Assembly (NCBI RefSeq): GCF_010731815.2
Contig: NZ_AP022593.1
Coordinates: 1,426,001-1,490,000 of the forward strand
Source: Mycolicibacterium arabiense
Lineage (GTDB): Bacteria > Actinomycetota > Actinomycetes > Mycobacteriales > Mycobacteriaceae
DNA length: 64,000 bases
Direction of reading: 5' to 3'
Each line of letters opens with the position of its first letter. The first letter of the stretch is position 1. Shown one piece after another: positions 26,773 through 36,687 of this stretch. The position numbers were made by a program, and so were the translations under genes. The notes below the pieces were generated by a model, which was given only the letters and a program-made list of their open reading frames with translations, did not search any database and was not told the DNA's origin.

Positions 26773-28782
26773 TCAGGACTCCCGGGCGCGCTCCGCGACC
26801 GGCAGGCCCGCCGCGGCATGGCACGCCTTCGGCGGTGACGGCGGCAGGTCGAGCGCCGGGTTGCCGTCGAAGAACCCGACCGGCTTGAGGTGGAAACCCG
26901 TGTAGGCACAGGGCATCACGGGCCAGTCCTCGGGCCGCACCACGTGGTGTGCACCCAGGGTGTACCAGAGCACGACGTCGGTGTCCTCGAGCGGAGCGTC
27001 GTCGGCGATGAACTCCGGCAACCCTTGCGCGTCGTTCGACTGGTACATGTAGTCGCCCGCGGCGAACATCTCCGCGGGGTCGTACTTGGTGACCCAGAGG
27101 TTGTGCTGGACGAAGCGTGCCCGGTCGTAGATGTAGGAGCCCTCCTGCACCATTACCGGAACGATGTCCTTCGGCACCAGCTTGTATGCGACCGGCGCAC
27201 CGAGTTCGTTCTGCTTCGACGGGTTGGCGATCTTCCAGTAGCGGCCGGTCTTCCAGTCCCAGTCGCGCGCGCCCTCGGCCTCGGACGCCACCAGCGTGTC
27301 CTTGGTGATCCAGGCGTTGTGGTACGGGTTCAGCTCCGGATCCGGCTCGGGAACCGAATCCACCTCGTACACACTGTTGCTCGCACCGTCGACGCTCATG
27401 TCGAGCCGGAAGTTGAAGAAGTGCTGGTGATTCGGGCCGTAGATGCCCGGTGCCACCATCTTGCCCCAGCGCGGCACCTCACCCTCGGCGACGGCACCGG
27501 TGGTCAGCACGCCGGACAGCTTCACCTCGACCTCGATCGAGGCATCGTTGTACAGGTACCAGAAGAAGCCGTATTCGTAGTTGCCGACGGTGCAGATCAT
27601 CGAGATGACCAGCCTGCGCGACCGCCGCACCTCGACTTCCTCGGTGCGGAAGTCGGTGTGCTTCCAGGAGATTCCGAAGTCCTCCTCGTGCATGCAGATG
27701 GCGTTGGGGATCACCACCGCGTTGCCGCTCGAGTCGTTGACCGTGCCGTCGAAGTAGTGGATCTCGCCGAGGCAGTCGCAGCCCAGCGTCAGCGGGTTGG
27801 CCGAGAACCCCATGCCGACCTCGCCCATGTCGAACACGTTCTTGTTCCAGTGCGTGGGCGACGTGTCCCCGTACGGCACCACCATCTCCGACAGCGAACC
27901 GCGGTACATGATGGGCCGCACCTCGCCGCGGTCGGTGTAGGTGATCTCGTGCAGGGTGATGCCCTCGCGCGGGTTGAACCCGATGCGCAGGGACCATTTC
28001 TGCCACTGCACCTTCCACCCGTCGACGGTGAAGCTGGGGCCTTCGGGCTGGGTGATCTCGATCGGCTTGACGTCGGACCGGAACTCGGTGAACGCCGGCC
28101 GGTTGTTCGGGTCGAACATGAACTGCTCGGAGTAGTTGCCCGCCGTCGGGGGCAGCGGCACCACGCCGTGGTCCTCGATGTCGACGACCTTCATCTGGTC
28201 GAGGTCGAAGGTGACGATCAGACCCTCCACCGGACGGGCGTACCCGTGCTCAGACGGTGCGGAGCGCATGAACGTCAGCGGTCGGCACAGCAGCGGCGCG
28301 TTCTCGTAGTGGTCCTGGGCGCCGTAATAGCCTGCGGGCCAGGGGTCGATCATCGCGAGGCTGAAGTCGGTGACGCCACGCTTGCGCATCGCCTCCTGCC
28401 ACCGCGGGTCTTCGCGGACCTTCTCCTCCACGCCGGTCATGTGCTCGACCAGGTAGGAGGGGAAGCGCCCGGGCACCGCCTTCCACGACTCGATGACCCG
28501 CGCGCCGAGGTCGACGACCGCCTCGTAGATCATCTTCGCGGCCGCGTCGTACATGCTGGCGAAGGCGCACCGCGGCACGTCGAGCACGCCCTCGAACGTC
28601 AGCCCCGCGTTCTTCGACGGCTCCGCCAGCTGGATCATCACGAACTTCAGCGTGGCCGTGCCGTATTCGGAGGCCATGATGATCGACGCCGCGGCCTCGA
28701 TCTCCGCACCGTTCAGCGGGTCCAGCGGATACCGCGTCGTCGCCTCGCCGGCTGAAGTGGCAACCGTGTCTTCCATCGTCAT
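26773..28782 (-). CDS. Copper amine oxidase (primary-amine oxidase)
   Basis: A 669-aa oxidase converting primary amines to aldehydes with release of NH3 and H2O2. The topaquinone precursor tyrosine is in the VGNYEYGFFW motif near residue 400. Catalytic-base region: FDMGEVGMG, with LGCDCLGEI after it. Copper ligands: the HxH in NHQHFFNF and a third histidine in GAHHVVRPEDWPVMP. No signal peptide is seen, as in Arthrobacter-type enzymes. It starts 4 bases after the stop of the permease gene, so uptake and oxidation of an amine appear coupled. The product aldehyde and ammonium would feed central metabolism. Confidence 0.95.
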   Translation of the reverse strand: MTMEDTVATSAGEATTRYPLDPLNGAEIEAAASIIMASEYGTATLKFVMIQLAEPSKNAGLTFEGVLDVPRCAFASMYDAAAKMIYEAVVDLGARVIESWKAVPGRFPSYLVEHMTGVEEKVREDPRWQEAMRKRGVTDFSLAMIDPWPAGYYGAQDHYENAPLLCRPLTFMRSAPSEHGYARPVEGLIVTFDLDQMKVVDIEDHGVVPLPPTAGNYSEQFMFDPNNRPAFTEFRSDVKPIEITQPEGPSFTVDGWKVQWQKWSLRIGFNPREGITLHEITYTDRGEVRPIMYRGSLSEMVVPYGDTSPTHWNKNVFDMGEVGMGFSANPLTLGCDCLGEIHYFDGTVNDSSGNAVVIPNAICMHEEDFGISWKHTDFRTEEVEVRRSRRLVISMICTVGNYEYGFFWYLYNDASIEVEVKLSGVLTTGAVAEGEVPRWGKMVAPGIYGPNHQHFFNFRLDMSVDGASNSVYEVDSVPEPDPELNPYHNAWITKDTLVASEAEGARDWDWKTGRYWKIANPSKQNELGAPVAYKLVPKDIVPVMVQEGSYIYDRARFVQHNLWVTKYDPAEMFAAGDYMYQSNDAQGLPEFIADDAPLEDTDVVLWYTLGAHHVVRPEDWPVMPCAYTGFHLKPVGFFDGNPALDLPPSPPKACHAAAGLPVAERARES

Positions 28783-28785
28783 GCG

Positions 28786-30327
28786 TTACACCGCTTCCGT
28801 GTCGGACTTCGCGTCCTTGTTGAGGTCGAAGACCGCCAGGTGCGCCAGCGCGTCTTCTTGACTTACCTTGTGTGCCGACCGGCGGCCGAATACGTAGACC
28901 ACCAGGCCGAGGGCGAACATGCCCAGGCTGATTCCGCCGACCCACGTCATCCACGTGGATTGCGGCACGTCGATCCAGGGGGTGACGAACGAGTAGTAGA
29001 TGCCGCCGATGGTGCCGATCGATCCGACGATGACCACGGTCCAGACGCCGACCATGCCGCCGGGGATGCGCCAGAACTTCTCGGTGTCGTAGCGATCGGC
29101 GTACTTCTTGCGGGCGACGATCACCGGGATCAGGAAGAAGAACCCGGACAGCAGCCACACCGTGCTCAGGCCGCCCTGCAGGTAGATCGTCACGTTGGCC
29201 ATGCTGCTCTGCGAGTACAGGCCCACCAGGATCAGCGAGGAGATCACACCCTGAATCAGGATGGCCGACACCGGGTTACGGGTGCGCGGATTCAGGTGGG
29301 TGAAGATGCGCGGGAGGTGCCGCTCCAGGCCGGAGACGAAGATCAGTCGAGAGTAGGCGACCTGGTAGGTCATCAACGCCACGATGATGATGCCGGCGAG
29401 GATCACCGCCGAGACCTCCATGAGCCCGGGGAAGCCGGCTACGTCGAGCATGCCGATGATGCCGGTCACCGGGTCGATCTCGTCACCGGGTAGCGCCATC
29501 ATCGTGCCCAGCGTCGTCAGCAGGTAGATCGCCACCAGAGCGGTAGAGCCCCAGAGGATCATGCGCGGCCCACTCCTGCGCACCGACAGGAACTCCGCAC
29601 CCATGTTGTAGGGCGTCTCCACACCGAGCAGGTACAGCAGCACGGTGCCGTAGAGGAACCCGGCGACGGCGAAGTTCGGGATGGTCGCCTCGGCCCAGCT
29701 GAACGGCGTGGCCGACCCGTTCTCGACCGCGAACAGCAGCCCGCAGACGAAGATCGTCAGCGTCAGGACGCCGTAGACGACGAAGACGACGTTCATGATC
29801 TTCTGGTTCGCCGACAGCTTCGCCAGCGCCAGACCGATCACCGTCCACAGGATGACCAGCTGCAGGATGATGCTGGTGGTCAGACCGAGTTCGGTGTGGA
29901 AGGCCAGCAGCAGGAACTGCAGTACGACGGCAGGCGACGACGCGGCGTTGAGGATGACCGGCACCCAGGACAGGTAACCGCCGATGAACCCCCAGGTTTC
30001 ACCCATCGTCCGGTAGGCCCAGATGTAGACGCCGCCCTGGCCGGGCCAGAGGTTGCCCAGTTCGACGACGGCCATGCCTGCGGGGATGAGGAACGTGAGG
30101 ATGCCGAGCACCCACATGGGGATCGCGGTCCAGCCGCCCGCGGCCATGATCGACGACCCGGTGACCCAGCAGATGATGAACACGTAGGCGGCGGTGAGGC
30201 CGAACGTGCTCATGACCTTGGGCAGGATCTGCTCGGGGACGAGTTCGGTGGTCATGAGTTTGTCGCGCTCGGCGGACGAGCCGGGGCCGGGTGTGGAAGG
30301 CGGTGACGCCTCGATGTTCTGTGTCAT
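28786..30327 (-). CDS. APC-superfamily amino acid/amine permease
   Basis: A 513-aa membrane protein with about twelve hydrophobic segments. N-terminal block: LPKVMSTFGLTAAYVFIICW; the loop ELGNLWPGQGGVYIWAYRTMG carries the glycine-rich consensus of APC transporters. Polar N- and C-terminal tails of about 35 and 40 residues are cytoplasmic. ATG chosen with GAAAGAG upstream; an earlier TTG is possible. It sits between the ABC ATPase gene and the copper amine oxidase gene, so the substrate is probably a primary amine. Confidence 0.88.
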   Translation of the reverse strand: MTQNIEASPPSTPGPGSSAERDKLMTTELVPEQILPKVMSTFGLTAAYVFIICWVTGSSIMAAGGWTAIPMWVLGILTFLIPAGMAVVELGNLWPGQGGVYIWAYRTMGETWGFIGGYLSWVPVILNAASSPAVVLQFLLLAFHTELGLTTSIILQLVILWTVIGLALAKLSANQKIMNVVFVVYGVLTLTIFVCGLLFAVENGSATPFSWAEATIPNFAVAGFLYGTVLLYLLGVETPYNMGAEFLSVRRSGPRMILWGSTALVAIYLLTTLGTMMALPGDEIDPVTGIIGMLDVAGFPGLMEVSAVILAGIIIVALMTYQVAYSRLIFVSGLERHLPRIFTHLNPRTRNPVSAILIQGVISSLILVGLYSQSSMANVTIYLQGGLSTVWLLSGFFFLIPVIVARKKYADRYDTEKFWRIPGGMVGVWTVVIVGSIGTIGGIYYSFVTPWIDVPQSTWMTWVGGISLGMFALGLVVYVFGRRSAHKVSQEDALAHLAVFDLNKDAKSDTEAV

Positions 30328-30371
30328 GCGTTCTCTTTCAGAGGGATCCAACGGCTAGGGTGACGTGCTGG

Positions 30372-31121
30372 TCAGGTGACGATCTGTCCGTCTCTCATGC
30401 GGACGACACGGCTCGCTTCGTCGGCCACCGTGGGATCGTGGGTGCTGGCGACTACCGTGACGCCGAGCGTGGAGCACAGCTCGCGCAGCATGCGGACCAC
30501 CGTCTCGCCGGTCCGGTGATCGAGGTTGGCGGTCGGTTCGTCGGCCAGGACGAGCGTCGGGTTGCTGATCAGCGACCGCGCGATCGCGGTGCGCTGCTGC
30601 TCACCACCGGACATCTTGGTCGGCTGGTGGTTCACCCGGTGACCGAGGCCGACGAGTTCGAGCAACTCGGTCGCTCGCTTGCGCAGTGCCTTGCGGTCGA
30701 ATGGTTCGAACATCAGTGGCAGTTCCACGTTCTCGACCGCCGAGAGGAACGGGATCAGGTTGTAGCTCTGGAAGATGAACCCGATCGTGTCGTGGCGGAG
30801 CGCGGCGAACTGACTCTCCGACAGTTGCGCGGTGTCGCGGCCACCGACCTTCACCACGCCCTTGGTCGGACGGTCGAGGCCGCCGATGATGTTGAGCAGG
30901 GTGGACTTGCCGCTGCCGCTGGGACCCATCAGGCAGACGAATTCGCCTGGCATGACGGTCAGCTCGGCGGCGACGAGGGCCTTGACGACCTCGTCGCCCA
31001 ACTTGTGCAGCTTCCACACGTCGGAGACCTCGATGACGGGTGCCGCGCCAGGGTCCGCCACGAATGCCGGCGCCGGAGTGGCGACCTCGGTGATCTCGCC
31101 TGCGTCGTCGATGGTGGTCAT
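30372..31121 (-). CDS. ABC transporter ATP-binding protein (MacB/LolD type)
   Basis: A 249-aa ATPase with Walker [11 protein letters not shown]-loop [12 protein letters not shown], signature MSGGEQQR, Walker B LVLADEP and the H-loop STHDP. The N terminus has a 30-residue acidic/alanine-rich extension. Family habit: pairs with FtsX-type permeases that move or extract substrates from the membrane, not importers. It is separated by one base from the small FtsX gene. Follows both permease genes in the same operon. Confidence 0.92.
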   Translation of the reverse strand: MTTIDDAGEITEVATPAPAFVADPGAAPVIEVSDVWKLHKLGDEVVKALVAAELTVMPGEFVCLMGPSGSGKSTLLNIIGGLDRPTKGVVKVGGRDTAQLSESQFAALRHDTIGFIFQSYNLIPFLSAVENVELPLMFEPFDRKALRKRATELLELVGLGHRVNHQPTKMSGGEQQRTAIARSLISNPTLVLADEPTANLDHRTGETVVRMLRELCSTLGVTVVASTHDPTVADEASRVVRMRDGQIVT

Positions 31122-31122
31122 G

Positions 31123-31689
31123 TCAGCCTCCCGTGGACAGTGAGCGGATGGGCGGCCGCGACGCTGCGGTCCAGGTGGGCAGGATGCTGGTGGCGATCGC
31201 GGCAGCGATGCTCACCACGACGGCGATGCCGGCGCCGGCCAACAGCCCCACCGTCGAGACTCCGGTGGCGACCAGACCGAGCGCGCCGAGCGCGAGACCG
31301 ATCACGGCAGCCAGCGCGGCACCGGCGACGGCGCCCAGCACCGCGGCGACCATCGGCTCCACGAGCAGCGCGGCGATCACCGGCTTGCGCGGAATTCCGT
31401 TGGCGCCCAACACACCGAGTTCCTTGGTGCGGTGAGCGACGGTGCGCGTGGTTGCGACCGCCACCTCGACGACGCCGACCAGCAGCACGGTGACCGCGAT
31501 CAGCATCACGGCGCGTCCGATCTCGTCGGCATGGCCGAGTGACGCCGACTGCGCCCTGATGCCGTCGGCCATGCCGAACACGATGACCACCAGGAACGCG
31601 CCCGTCGCGGTCGTGATCACCGGCAGCACCATCTCACCGATGCGGCGACGCGCGGACAGCCAGCCGTACGCCAGTCCCTTGCTCAGCAT
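31123..31689 (-). CDS. FtsX-like permease, short form
   Basis: A 188-aa protein with about four hydrophobic segments in the order of an FtsX C-terminal domain (VATTRTVAHRTKELGVLGANG is the cytoplasmic coupling loop). It lacks the large periplasmic domain of the neighbouring permease. It is probably the second half of a heteromeric transporter with the longer FtsX protein and the ATPase. Start ATG (MLSKGLAYGW). Confidence 0.8.
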   Translation of the reverse strand: MLSKGLAYGWLSARRRIGEMVLPVITTATGAFLVVIVFGMADGIRAQSASLGHADEIGRAVMLIAVTVLLVGVVEVAVATTRTVAHRTKELGVLGANGIPRKPVIAALLVEPMVAAVLGAVAGAALAAVIGLALGALGLVATGVSTVGLLAGAGIAVVVSIAAAIATSILPTWTAASRPPIRSLSTGG

Positions 31690-31707
31690 TTCTATCTATG
31701 TCCCATT

Positions 31708-31762
31708 CTCTTCGCGCGAGCGCTCATCGCCGGCCCGATCCTCTTCGCGCGAGCGCTCATCG
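31708..31762. repeat. Tandem 22-bp repeat, 33-bp period
   Basis: Two identical copies of CTCTTCGCGCGAGCGCTCAT followed by CG. The second copy overlaps the stop codon of the larger FtsX gene. A related element (CCTCGCGAGAGCGCTCGTC) lies just past the methyltransferase stop near 25,464, so this is a second dispersed family at gene ends. Confidence 0.7.
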
Positions 31763-32923
31763 GTCACCCAGGAGATCGACCGGCTTCTGTTGCAACAGCT
31801 TGTGCACCGGCACCAACGCTCCAACGATTGCCATCGCGGGCAGGAACGCCGCCACCATGCCCGCCGCCTGGGCCCAGGCCAACGGAGTGGCGATGCTCGG
31901 GATGACCAGTGCCACAGCGGCTCCCGCACCCAACACGCCGACCAGGTAGGCGACGACGAACACGATGGCCGACTCCACGAGGAAGAAGTAAAGGACCTCG
32001 TCGGCCAGACCGATGCTCGACATGATGCCGAACTCGCGCTTGCGCTCGGCGACGGCCGCGAGGAACGACGACAGTGCGATCACGAAGCCCAGCCCGAGGC
32101 CGATCATCGAGATGAGCCCGAGCGTCGAGCTGGTCACCTTGCCGGAGAACAGCGCCGAGAACTTCTGCTCGAACGTCAGCGGCCCGGAGCCGCCGACGGT
32201 GTCGTAGATCAGCCCGGCTCCCGACGGATCCGGTGTCACCGACGGGTCGGCGGTGGCGGGCAGATCGACCGCAGCACCGAATCGCTGCGCGAGGTCACGG
32301 CGCTGCTCCTCCTCTGGCGGCGCGAACACCGTCCACCAGCCGTTGGTGCCGACGACGCTCTGCGCCAGGGCCGACGCGACGGTGACGCTCTGCCCCTCCC
32401 CGGCGACCTGCGCTTCGAGCGGTTGGCCGCCGACGACGATGGAGTCACCGCGCGCCACGCCCAGCCGTTCGGCGAGGGGCGAGCCGAGAATCGCCTGGCC
32501 CGAGGGGATGTCGTCCCGCCCGCGCACGGACACCCGGGCGCCGTCGACGTCCGTCACTCCCGACAGGGTGCGCACCGCGCGCCAGCCGTCGGGCACGGTA
32601 ATCGCCGGTGTCTCTCCGCCCGCGATCAGCGCCTCGAACTCCGGGTCGTACTGCACTCCGGCCGCGGGCACCGCCCACAGTTGGGCGCCGTCGAGGACGT
32701 CGGTGACCGAATCCGCCCCAGTGATGGCGAAACTCGCCGAGATGGTCCGGACGATCGTCACGCACGCGATCGCCAGTGCGATGCCCAGCACCGACAGCAC
32801 GAACCGCTCGGGTCGACGACGGATGTTCGCCAGCGCGAATCGGACGAGGCACATGAACGTGCTTCCCGATGCCGAGGTGGCGATCTCCGGTGGTCGAGCG
32901 GTGGTGGTCGCAGATGTCTCCAC
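31757..32923 (-). CDS. FtsX-like permease (MacB-type, with extracytoplasmic domain)
   Basis: A 388-aa protein: a first membrane helix near residues 40-65 (FVLSVLGIALAIACVTIV), an extracytoplasmic domain of about 190 residues, then three helices near the C terminus, the standard MacB-like topology. Start GTG (METSATTTARPP); an internal ATG (MCLVRFALANIRRRPERF) is also plausible and would remove the polar leader. First gene of the five-gene amine module. In this layout the ABC part may export a product or protect the envelope during amine oxidation; this is inference. Confidence 0.85.
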   Translation of the reverse strand: METSATTTARPPEIATSASGSTFMCLVRFALANIRRRPERFVLSVLGIALAIACVTIVRTISASFAITGADSVTDVLDGAQLWAVPAAGVQYDPEFEALIAGGETPAITVPDGWRAVRTLSGVTDVDGARVSVRGRDDIPSGQAILGSPLAERLGVARGDSIVVGGQPLEAQVAGEGQSVTVASALAQSVVGTNGWWTVFAPPEEEQRRDLAQRFGAAVDLPATADPSVTPDPSGAGLIYDTVGGSGPLTFEQKFSALFSGKVTSSTLGLISMIGLGLGFVIALSSFLAAVAERKREFGIMSSIGLADEVLYFFLVESAIVFVVAYLVGVLGAGAAVALVIPSIATPLAWAQAAGMVAAFLPAMAIVGALVPVHKLLQQKPVDLLGDR

Positions 32924-33080
32924 ACGAGAGATGTTGGGAGCAACACGTTTCGCGGGTAGCTATTTACGGTGTCGTCAAGGTTAACGACCATGCCCCCGCG
33001 TTACCGAGGGATTTCGGTGCACCAACGAAATTCGTCGACCCCGCGGCGCCGTAACCCGAATCATGTTCTGGAGCTAGGAA

Positions 33081-34508
33081 TTAGCTCGAAGGAATCCGCA
33101 GCCGCGGCCACGGTGCCGCGGCCTCCAACTCGTAGGCCAGTTCGAGCAGCACGGCCTCACGCCCCGCCCGCGCGCTGAACATCATTCCGACCGGCAGGCC
33201 CGAGGCGGACTGCGCGAGCGGAAGCGAGATCGCCGGATCGCCGGTGACGTTCTGCAGTGGAGTGAACGCTACCCACTCGACCAGTCGCGAGATGATCTGG
33301 TCGTAGTCCGCGGTCGGGTCGAGGTGACCGATCCGCGGGGTCTCCTCGGCCAGCGTGGGCGTCAGCAGCACGTCATAGGCCGCGAGGTGGCGCTGCATGC
33401 GCCTGCGGATGGTGGAGAGCCGGGCGATGGTCAGCGGTAGCCGGTGCAGGTTGCGCCCGGCGTGCCGCTCCAGACCGAGCGTGAGGTTGTCGAGCTTCGT
33501 CCGATCGAACGACGGTCCGAACCGCTTGCGGCCACTGCGCACGAGGGCGAACGCGAGCAGCGACCAGTACAGCAGGAAGTCGTCGATGAACGACTCCGGC
33601 ACCGGCGGCACGTCCAGGTACTCGACGCGATGTCCGAGGCGCTCGAGCAGCGCCCCGGTGTCGAGCGTCCGATCACGGATCTCCGGGCCGGCCTCGCGGA
33701 GCACCGACTTGGTGTAGACCGCGACTCGCAGACGTCTGCTGCCGGGCCCGGTGACGTCACCGATGGGCGGCAACTTCGGGTTGCGCCAGACGGTCTCGAC
33801 GTTGCGGTAGAACGCCGCCGTGTCGCGCACCGACCGCGTCACGACGCCGTTGGCGACGATCCTGATCGGCATCTCGCGCATGTCGGCGTCCAGCGGCAGC
33901 CGACCGCGGGTCGGCTTGAGCCCCACCAAACCGTTGCACGCGGCCGGAATCCGGATCGAGCCACCACCGTCGTTCGCGTGCGCGATCGGGACCACGCCTG
34001 CGGCGACGAACGCGCCGGACCCCGACGACGAGGCGCCGGCGGTGCGCTCGGTGTCCCACGGATTGCGGACCGGCCCGATCCGCGGATGCTCGGCCGAGGC
34101 ACTGAACCCGAACTCCGACAGCTGGGTCTTGCCCAGCGGGATGAGGCCCGTGGAGAGGTAGGCCCGCGCGAAGTCGCCGTCGACCTTGGCCGGACGCGGA
34201 TCCCAGGCGTCCGTGCCGTCCATCGTCGGCATGCCTGCCACGTCGACGTTGTCCTTGACGAACGTCGGCACCCCGTCGAACGCGCCCCCGAAGCGATGCG
34301 GTGCCGCGGCGCGGGCTCGCGCACGGTCGAACGCCTCGTACGCCAGGCCGTTGAGCGCCGGATTCACCTTCTCCGTGCGCGCGATCGCCGCGTCGATCAC
34401 CTCGGCGCGCGACACCCGTCCCGCGGCGAGTGCTTCGACGACGCCCACGGCGTCGAGGTCACCGAGCGCGTCGTCGGCGAACGCGGAAACTGTCCTGGCG
34501 GTATCCAT
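33081..34508 (-). CDS. amiC: Amidase-signature hydrolase (AmiC type)
   Basis: A 475-aa amidase. The Ser-cisSer-Lys triad: lysine in VPTFVKDNVDVAG, cis-serine in TAGASSSGSGAFVAAG and nucleophile in NDGGGSIRIPAACNGLVG. Full length. By position between pyrH and tsf it corresponds to M. tuberculosis Rv2888c (AmiC). ATG start (MDTARTVSAF). Substrate not known; these enzymes act on diverse amides. Confidence 0.9.
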   Translation of the reverse strand: MDTARTVSAFADDALGDLDAVGVVEALAAGRVSRAEVIDAAIARTEKVNPALNGLAYEAFDRARARAAAPHRFGGAFDGVPTFVKDNVDVAGMPTMDGTDAWDPRPAKVDGDFARAYLSTGLIPLGKTQLSEFGFSASAEHPRIGPVRNPWDTERTAGASSSGSGAFVAAGVVPIAHANDGGGSIRIPAACNGLVGLKPTRGRLPLDADMREMPIRIVANGVVTRSVRDTAAFYRNVETVWRNPKLPPIGDVTGPGSRRLRVAVYTKSVLREAGPEIRDRTLDTGALLERLGHRVEYLDVPPVPESFIDDFLLYWSLLAFALVRSGRKRFGPSFDRTKLDNLTLGLERHAGRNLHRLPLTIARLSTIRRRMQRHLAAYDVLLTPTLAEETPRIGHLDPTADYDQIISRLVEWVAFTPLQNVTGDPAISLPLAQSASGLPVGMMFSARAGREAVLLELAYELEAAAPWPRLRIPSS

Positions 34509-34627
34509 GCGCTGACGGTACCAACCCGTACCGCGGTGCCGTCGAACTGGAGCGTCACGTCGCCCGGACGACCGACGGCGCGACGCTACGCTCCAGTTCG
34601 GCGCCAGGAGAACCCCGCGAACGAGAA

Positions 34628-34658
34628 GACCCCGCACCCCAGGTAGGGGTGCGGGGTC
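34628..34658 (-). terminator. Intrinsic terminator after tsf
   Basis: A perfect 13-bp stem, GACCCCGCACCCC and GGGGTGCGGGGTC, with a 5-base loop. On the minus strand it is 17 bases after the tsf stop and is followed by TTCTCGTT. It also lies upstream of the amidase start. Confidence 0.85.
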
Positions 34659-34674
34659 CTTCGTGCGTGTAGCG

Positions 34675-35490
34675 CTAGGCCTGGCCGACCTCGAAGCGGA
34701 CGAACCGCGTCACGGTCACGCCGGCGTCGTCGAGCAGCGCCTTGACGGACTTCTTGCTGTCGGACACCGACGGCTGGTCGAGCAGCACGACGTCCTTGAA
34801 GAAGCCGGTGAGGCGACCCTCGATGATCTTCTGCAGCGCCTGCTCGGGCTTGCCCTCGTTGCGGGCGGTCTCCTCGGCGATGCGGCGCTCGTTGGCCACC
34901 AGCTCCTCGGGCACCTCGTCACGCGTCAGGTACTTGGCCTTCAGCGCGGCGATCTGCAGAGCGACGGCGTGCGCCGCCTCCTTGGAGTCGCCCTGGTACT
35001 CGACCAGCACGCCCACCGCGGGCGGCAGGTCGGCCGAGCGCTTGTGCAGGTAGGTCTCGACCTGGCCGTCGAAGTACGCGGCACGGCGAAGCACGAGCTT
35101 CTCGCCGATCTTCGCACTCAGCTCGGCGATGACCTGCTCGACGGTCGAGTCGCCGACCTTGGCGGCCTGCAGCTCGGCAACGTCGGTGGCCTTGGCGGCC
35201 GCCGCAGCGGTGACGATCTGATCGGCGACGCCCTGGAATTCGGCGTTCTTCGCGACGAAGTCGGTCTCGGAGTTCAGCTCGATGAGCGCGCCGTCCTTGG
35301 CCGCAACCAGGCCCTCGGCGGTGGCACGCTCAGCGCGCTTGCCGACGTCCTTGGCGCCCTTGATGCGGAGCACCTCGACGGCCTTGTCGAAGTCACCGTC
35401 GGACTCGGCCAGCGCGTTCTTGCAGTCCATCATTCCAGCGCCGGTCAGCTCCCGAAGTCGCTTGACGTCGGCAGCGGTGTAGTTCGCCAT
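34675..35490 (-). CDS. tsf: Elongation factor Ts
   Basis: A 271-aa guanine-nucleotide exchange factor for EF-Tu. N-terminal UBA-like domain: [19 protein letters not shown]. The exchange motif is SETDFVAKN. Full length. It follows rpsB by 11 bp in the usual operon and has its own hairpin terminator. Confidence 0.98.
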   Translation of the reverse strand: MANYTAADVKRLRELTGAGMMDCKNALAESDGDFDKAVEVLRIKGAKDVGKRAERATAEGLVAAKDGALIELNSETDFVAKNAEFQGVADQIVTAAAAAKATDVAELQAAKVGDSTVEQVIAELSAKIGEKLVLRRAAYFDGQVETYLHKRSADLPPAVGVLVEYQGDSKEAAHAVALQIAALKAKYLTRDEVPEELVANERRIAEETARNEGKPEQALQKIIEGRLTGFFKDVVLLDQPSVSDSKKSVKALLDDAGVTVTRFVRFEVGQA

Positions 35491-35501
35491 TCTCGGCTCT
35501 C

Positions 35502-36344
35502 CTAGGAGGATTCAGTGGTCGTTTCGGTGGGCGCGGCGTCTCCGCCGGCCGCAGGTGCGGCGGGTGCAGACGCCGTGGCGCCAGCCAGCAGCTCCTGCTC
35601 CCACTCGGCGAGCGGCTCGACGGCACCTTCGGCACCGGCTTCGGTCTTGCCGGCACCGGCCCGGGCCTGCAGGCCCTCGGCGACCGCGGAGGCGATCACC
35701 TTGGTGAGCAGTGCGGCCGAGCGGATCGCGTCGTCGTTACCCGGGATCGGGTAGTCGACCAGGTCGGGATCGCAGTTGGTGTCCAGGATCGCGATGACCG
35801 GGATGTTCAGCTTGCGGGCCTCGGCAACGGCGAGGTGCTCCTTGTTCGTGTCGACGACCCAGATCGCCGACGGCACCTTGGCCATGTCGCGGATACCGCC
35901 GAGGCTGCGCTCCAGCTTGTTCTTCTCGCGGGTCAGCATCAAGATTTCCTTCTTGGTGCGACCCTCGAACCCACCGGTCTGCTCCATGGCCTCGAGTTCC
36001 TTCATCCGCTGAAGGCGCTTGTGCACGGTCTGGAAGTTGGTGAGCATGCCGCCCAGCCAGCGCTGGTTCACGTACGGCATGCCGACGCGGGTGGACTCTT
36101 CTGCGATCGACTCCTGCGCCTGCTTCTTGGTGCCGACGAACAGAACCGTGCCACCGTGGGCGACGGTCTCCTTGACGTACTCGTACGCCGAGTCGATGTA
36201 GGTCAGCGTCTGCTGCAGGTCGATGATGTAGATGCCGTTGCGGTCGGTGAAGATGAACCGCTTCATCTTGGGATTCCAACGACGGGTCTGGTGACCGAAG
36301 TGCGCGCCGCTGTCGAGCAGCTGCTTCATTGTTACGACAGGCAT
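35502..36344 (-). CDS. rpsB: 30S ribosomal protein S2
   Basis: A 280-aa S2 protein. Hallmarks: [31 protein letters not shown] and the AIxDTNCDPDxVDxPIPGND block. The Ala/Thr-rich C-terminal tail of about 40 residues is usual for actinomycetes. Start ATG (MPVVTMKQ); codons upstream in frame belong to the leader. First gene of the rpsB-tsf operon. Confidence 0.98.
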   Translation of the reverse strand: MPVVTMKQLLDSGAHFGHQTRRWNPKMKRFIFTDRNGIYIIDLQQTLTYIDSAYEYVKETVAHGGTVLFVGTKKQAQESIAEESTRVGMPYVNQRWLGGMLTNFQTVHKRLQRMKELEAMEQTGGFEGRTKKEILMLTREKNKLERSLGGIRDMAKVPSAIWVVDTNKEHLAVAEARKLNIPVIAILDTNCDPDLVDYPIPGNDDAIRSAALLTKVIASAVAEGLQARAGAGKTEAGAEGAVEPLAEWEQELLAGATASAPAAPAAGGDAAPTETTTESS

Positions 36345-36556
36345 GAAAGCCTTTTCCTTACATGTTGACGGTTGCCGTCCGGCATCGGGTGACACCGGAC
36401 CCTGGCGTCTGTTGCGTGCCGGACCCGCCTCGTAGGAGGCGGGACCGCCCGGCATGCGTGTGCAGCCTTGGACCCTGTCGTGTGAACTCCGGGGTCGGAC
36501 TGCGGCACAGGCGCGCGAAGTCAGTCCGCCGAAGCGAACTGCGGGGATGAGTTTAC
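36345..36556 (-). promoter_or_regulatory. rpsB-tsf promoter and long structured 5' leader
   Basis: Minus-strand TAAACT (36,550-36,555) is a good -10, which gives a leader of about 200 bases. The leader contains the perfect hairpin CCCGCCTC-ctac-GAGGCGGG (36,424-36,443) and further GC-rich inverted repeats. Leaders of rpsB are regulatory in other bacteria by S2 feedback; whether this one is cannot be decided from the sequence. The remaining bases to the M23 gene (36,557-36,687) show no gene. Confidence 0.5.
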
Positions 36557-36687
36557 ACCGTTGACGTGCGTGCTTTCGCCACGCGCAACCGGTGGCCGTA
36601 GCCGCGGGCTCGTCACGGTGCCACGTTCATCCCCAGACGCGGCCGGCACCCCTTCCGTCGTGGCGCCGAATCGTCTGAGCTGGTCTT

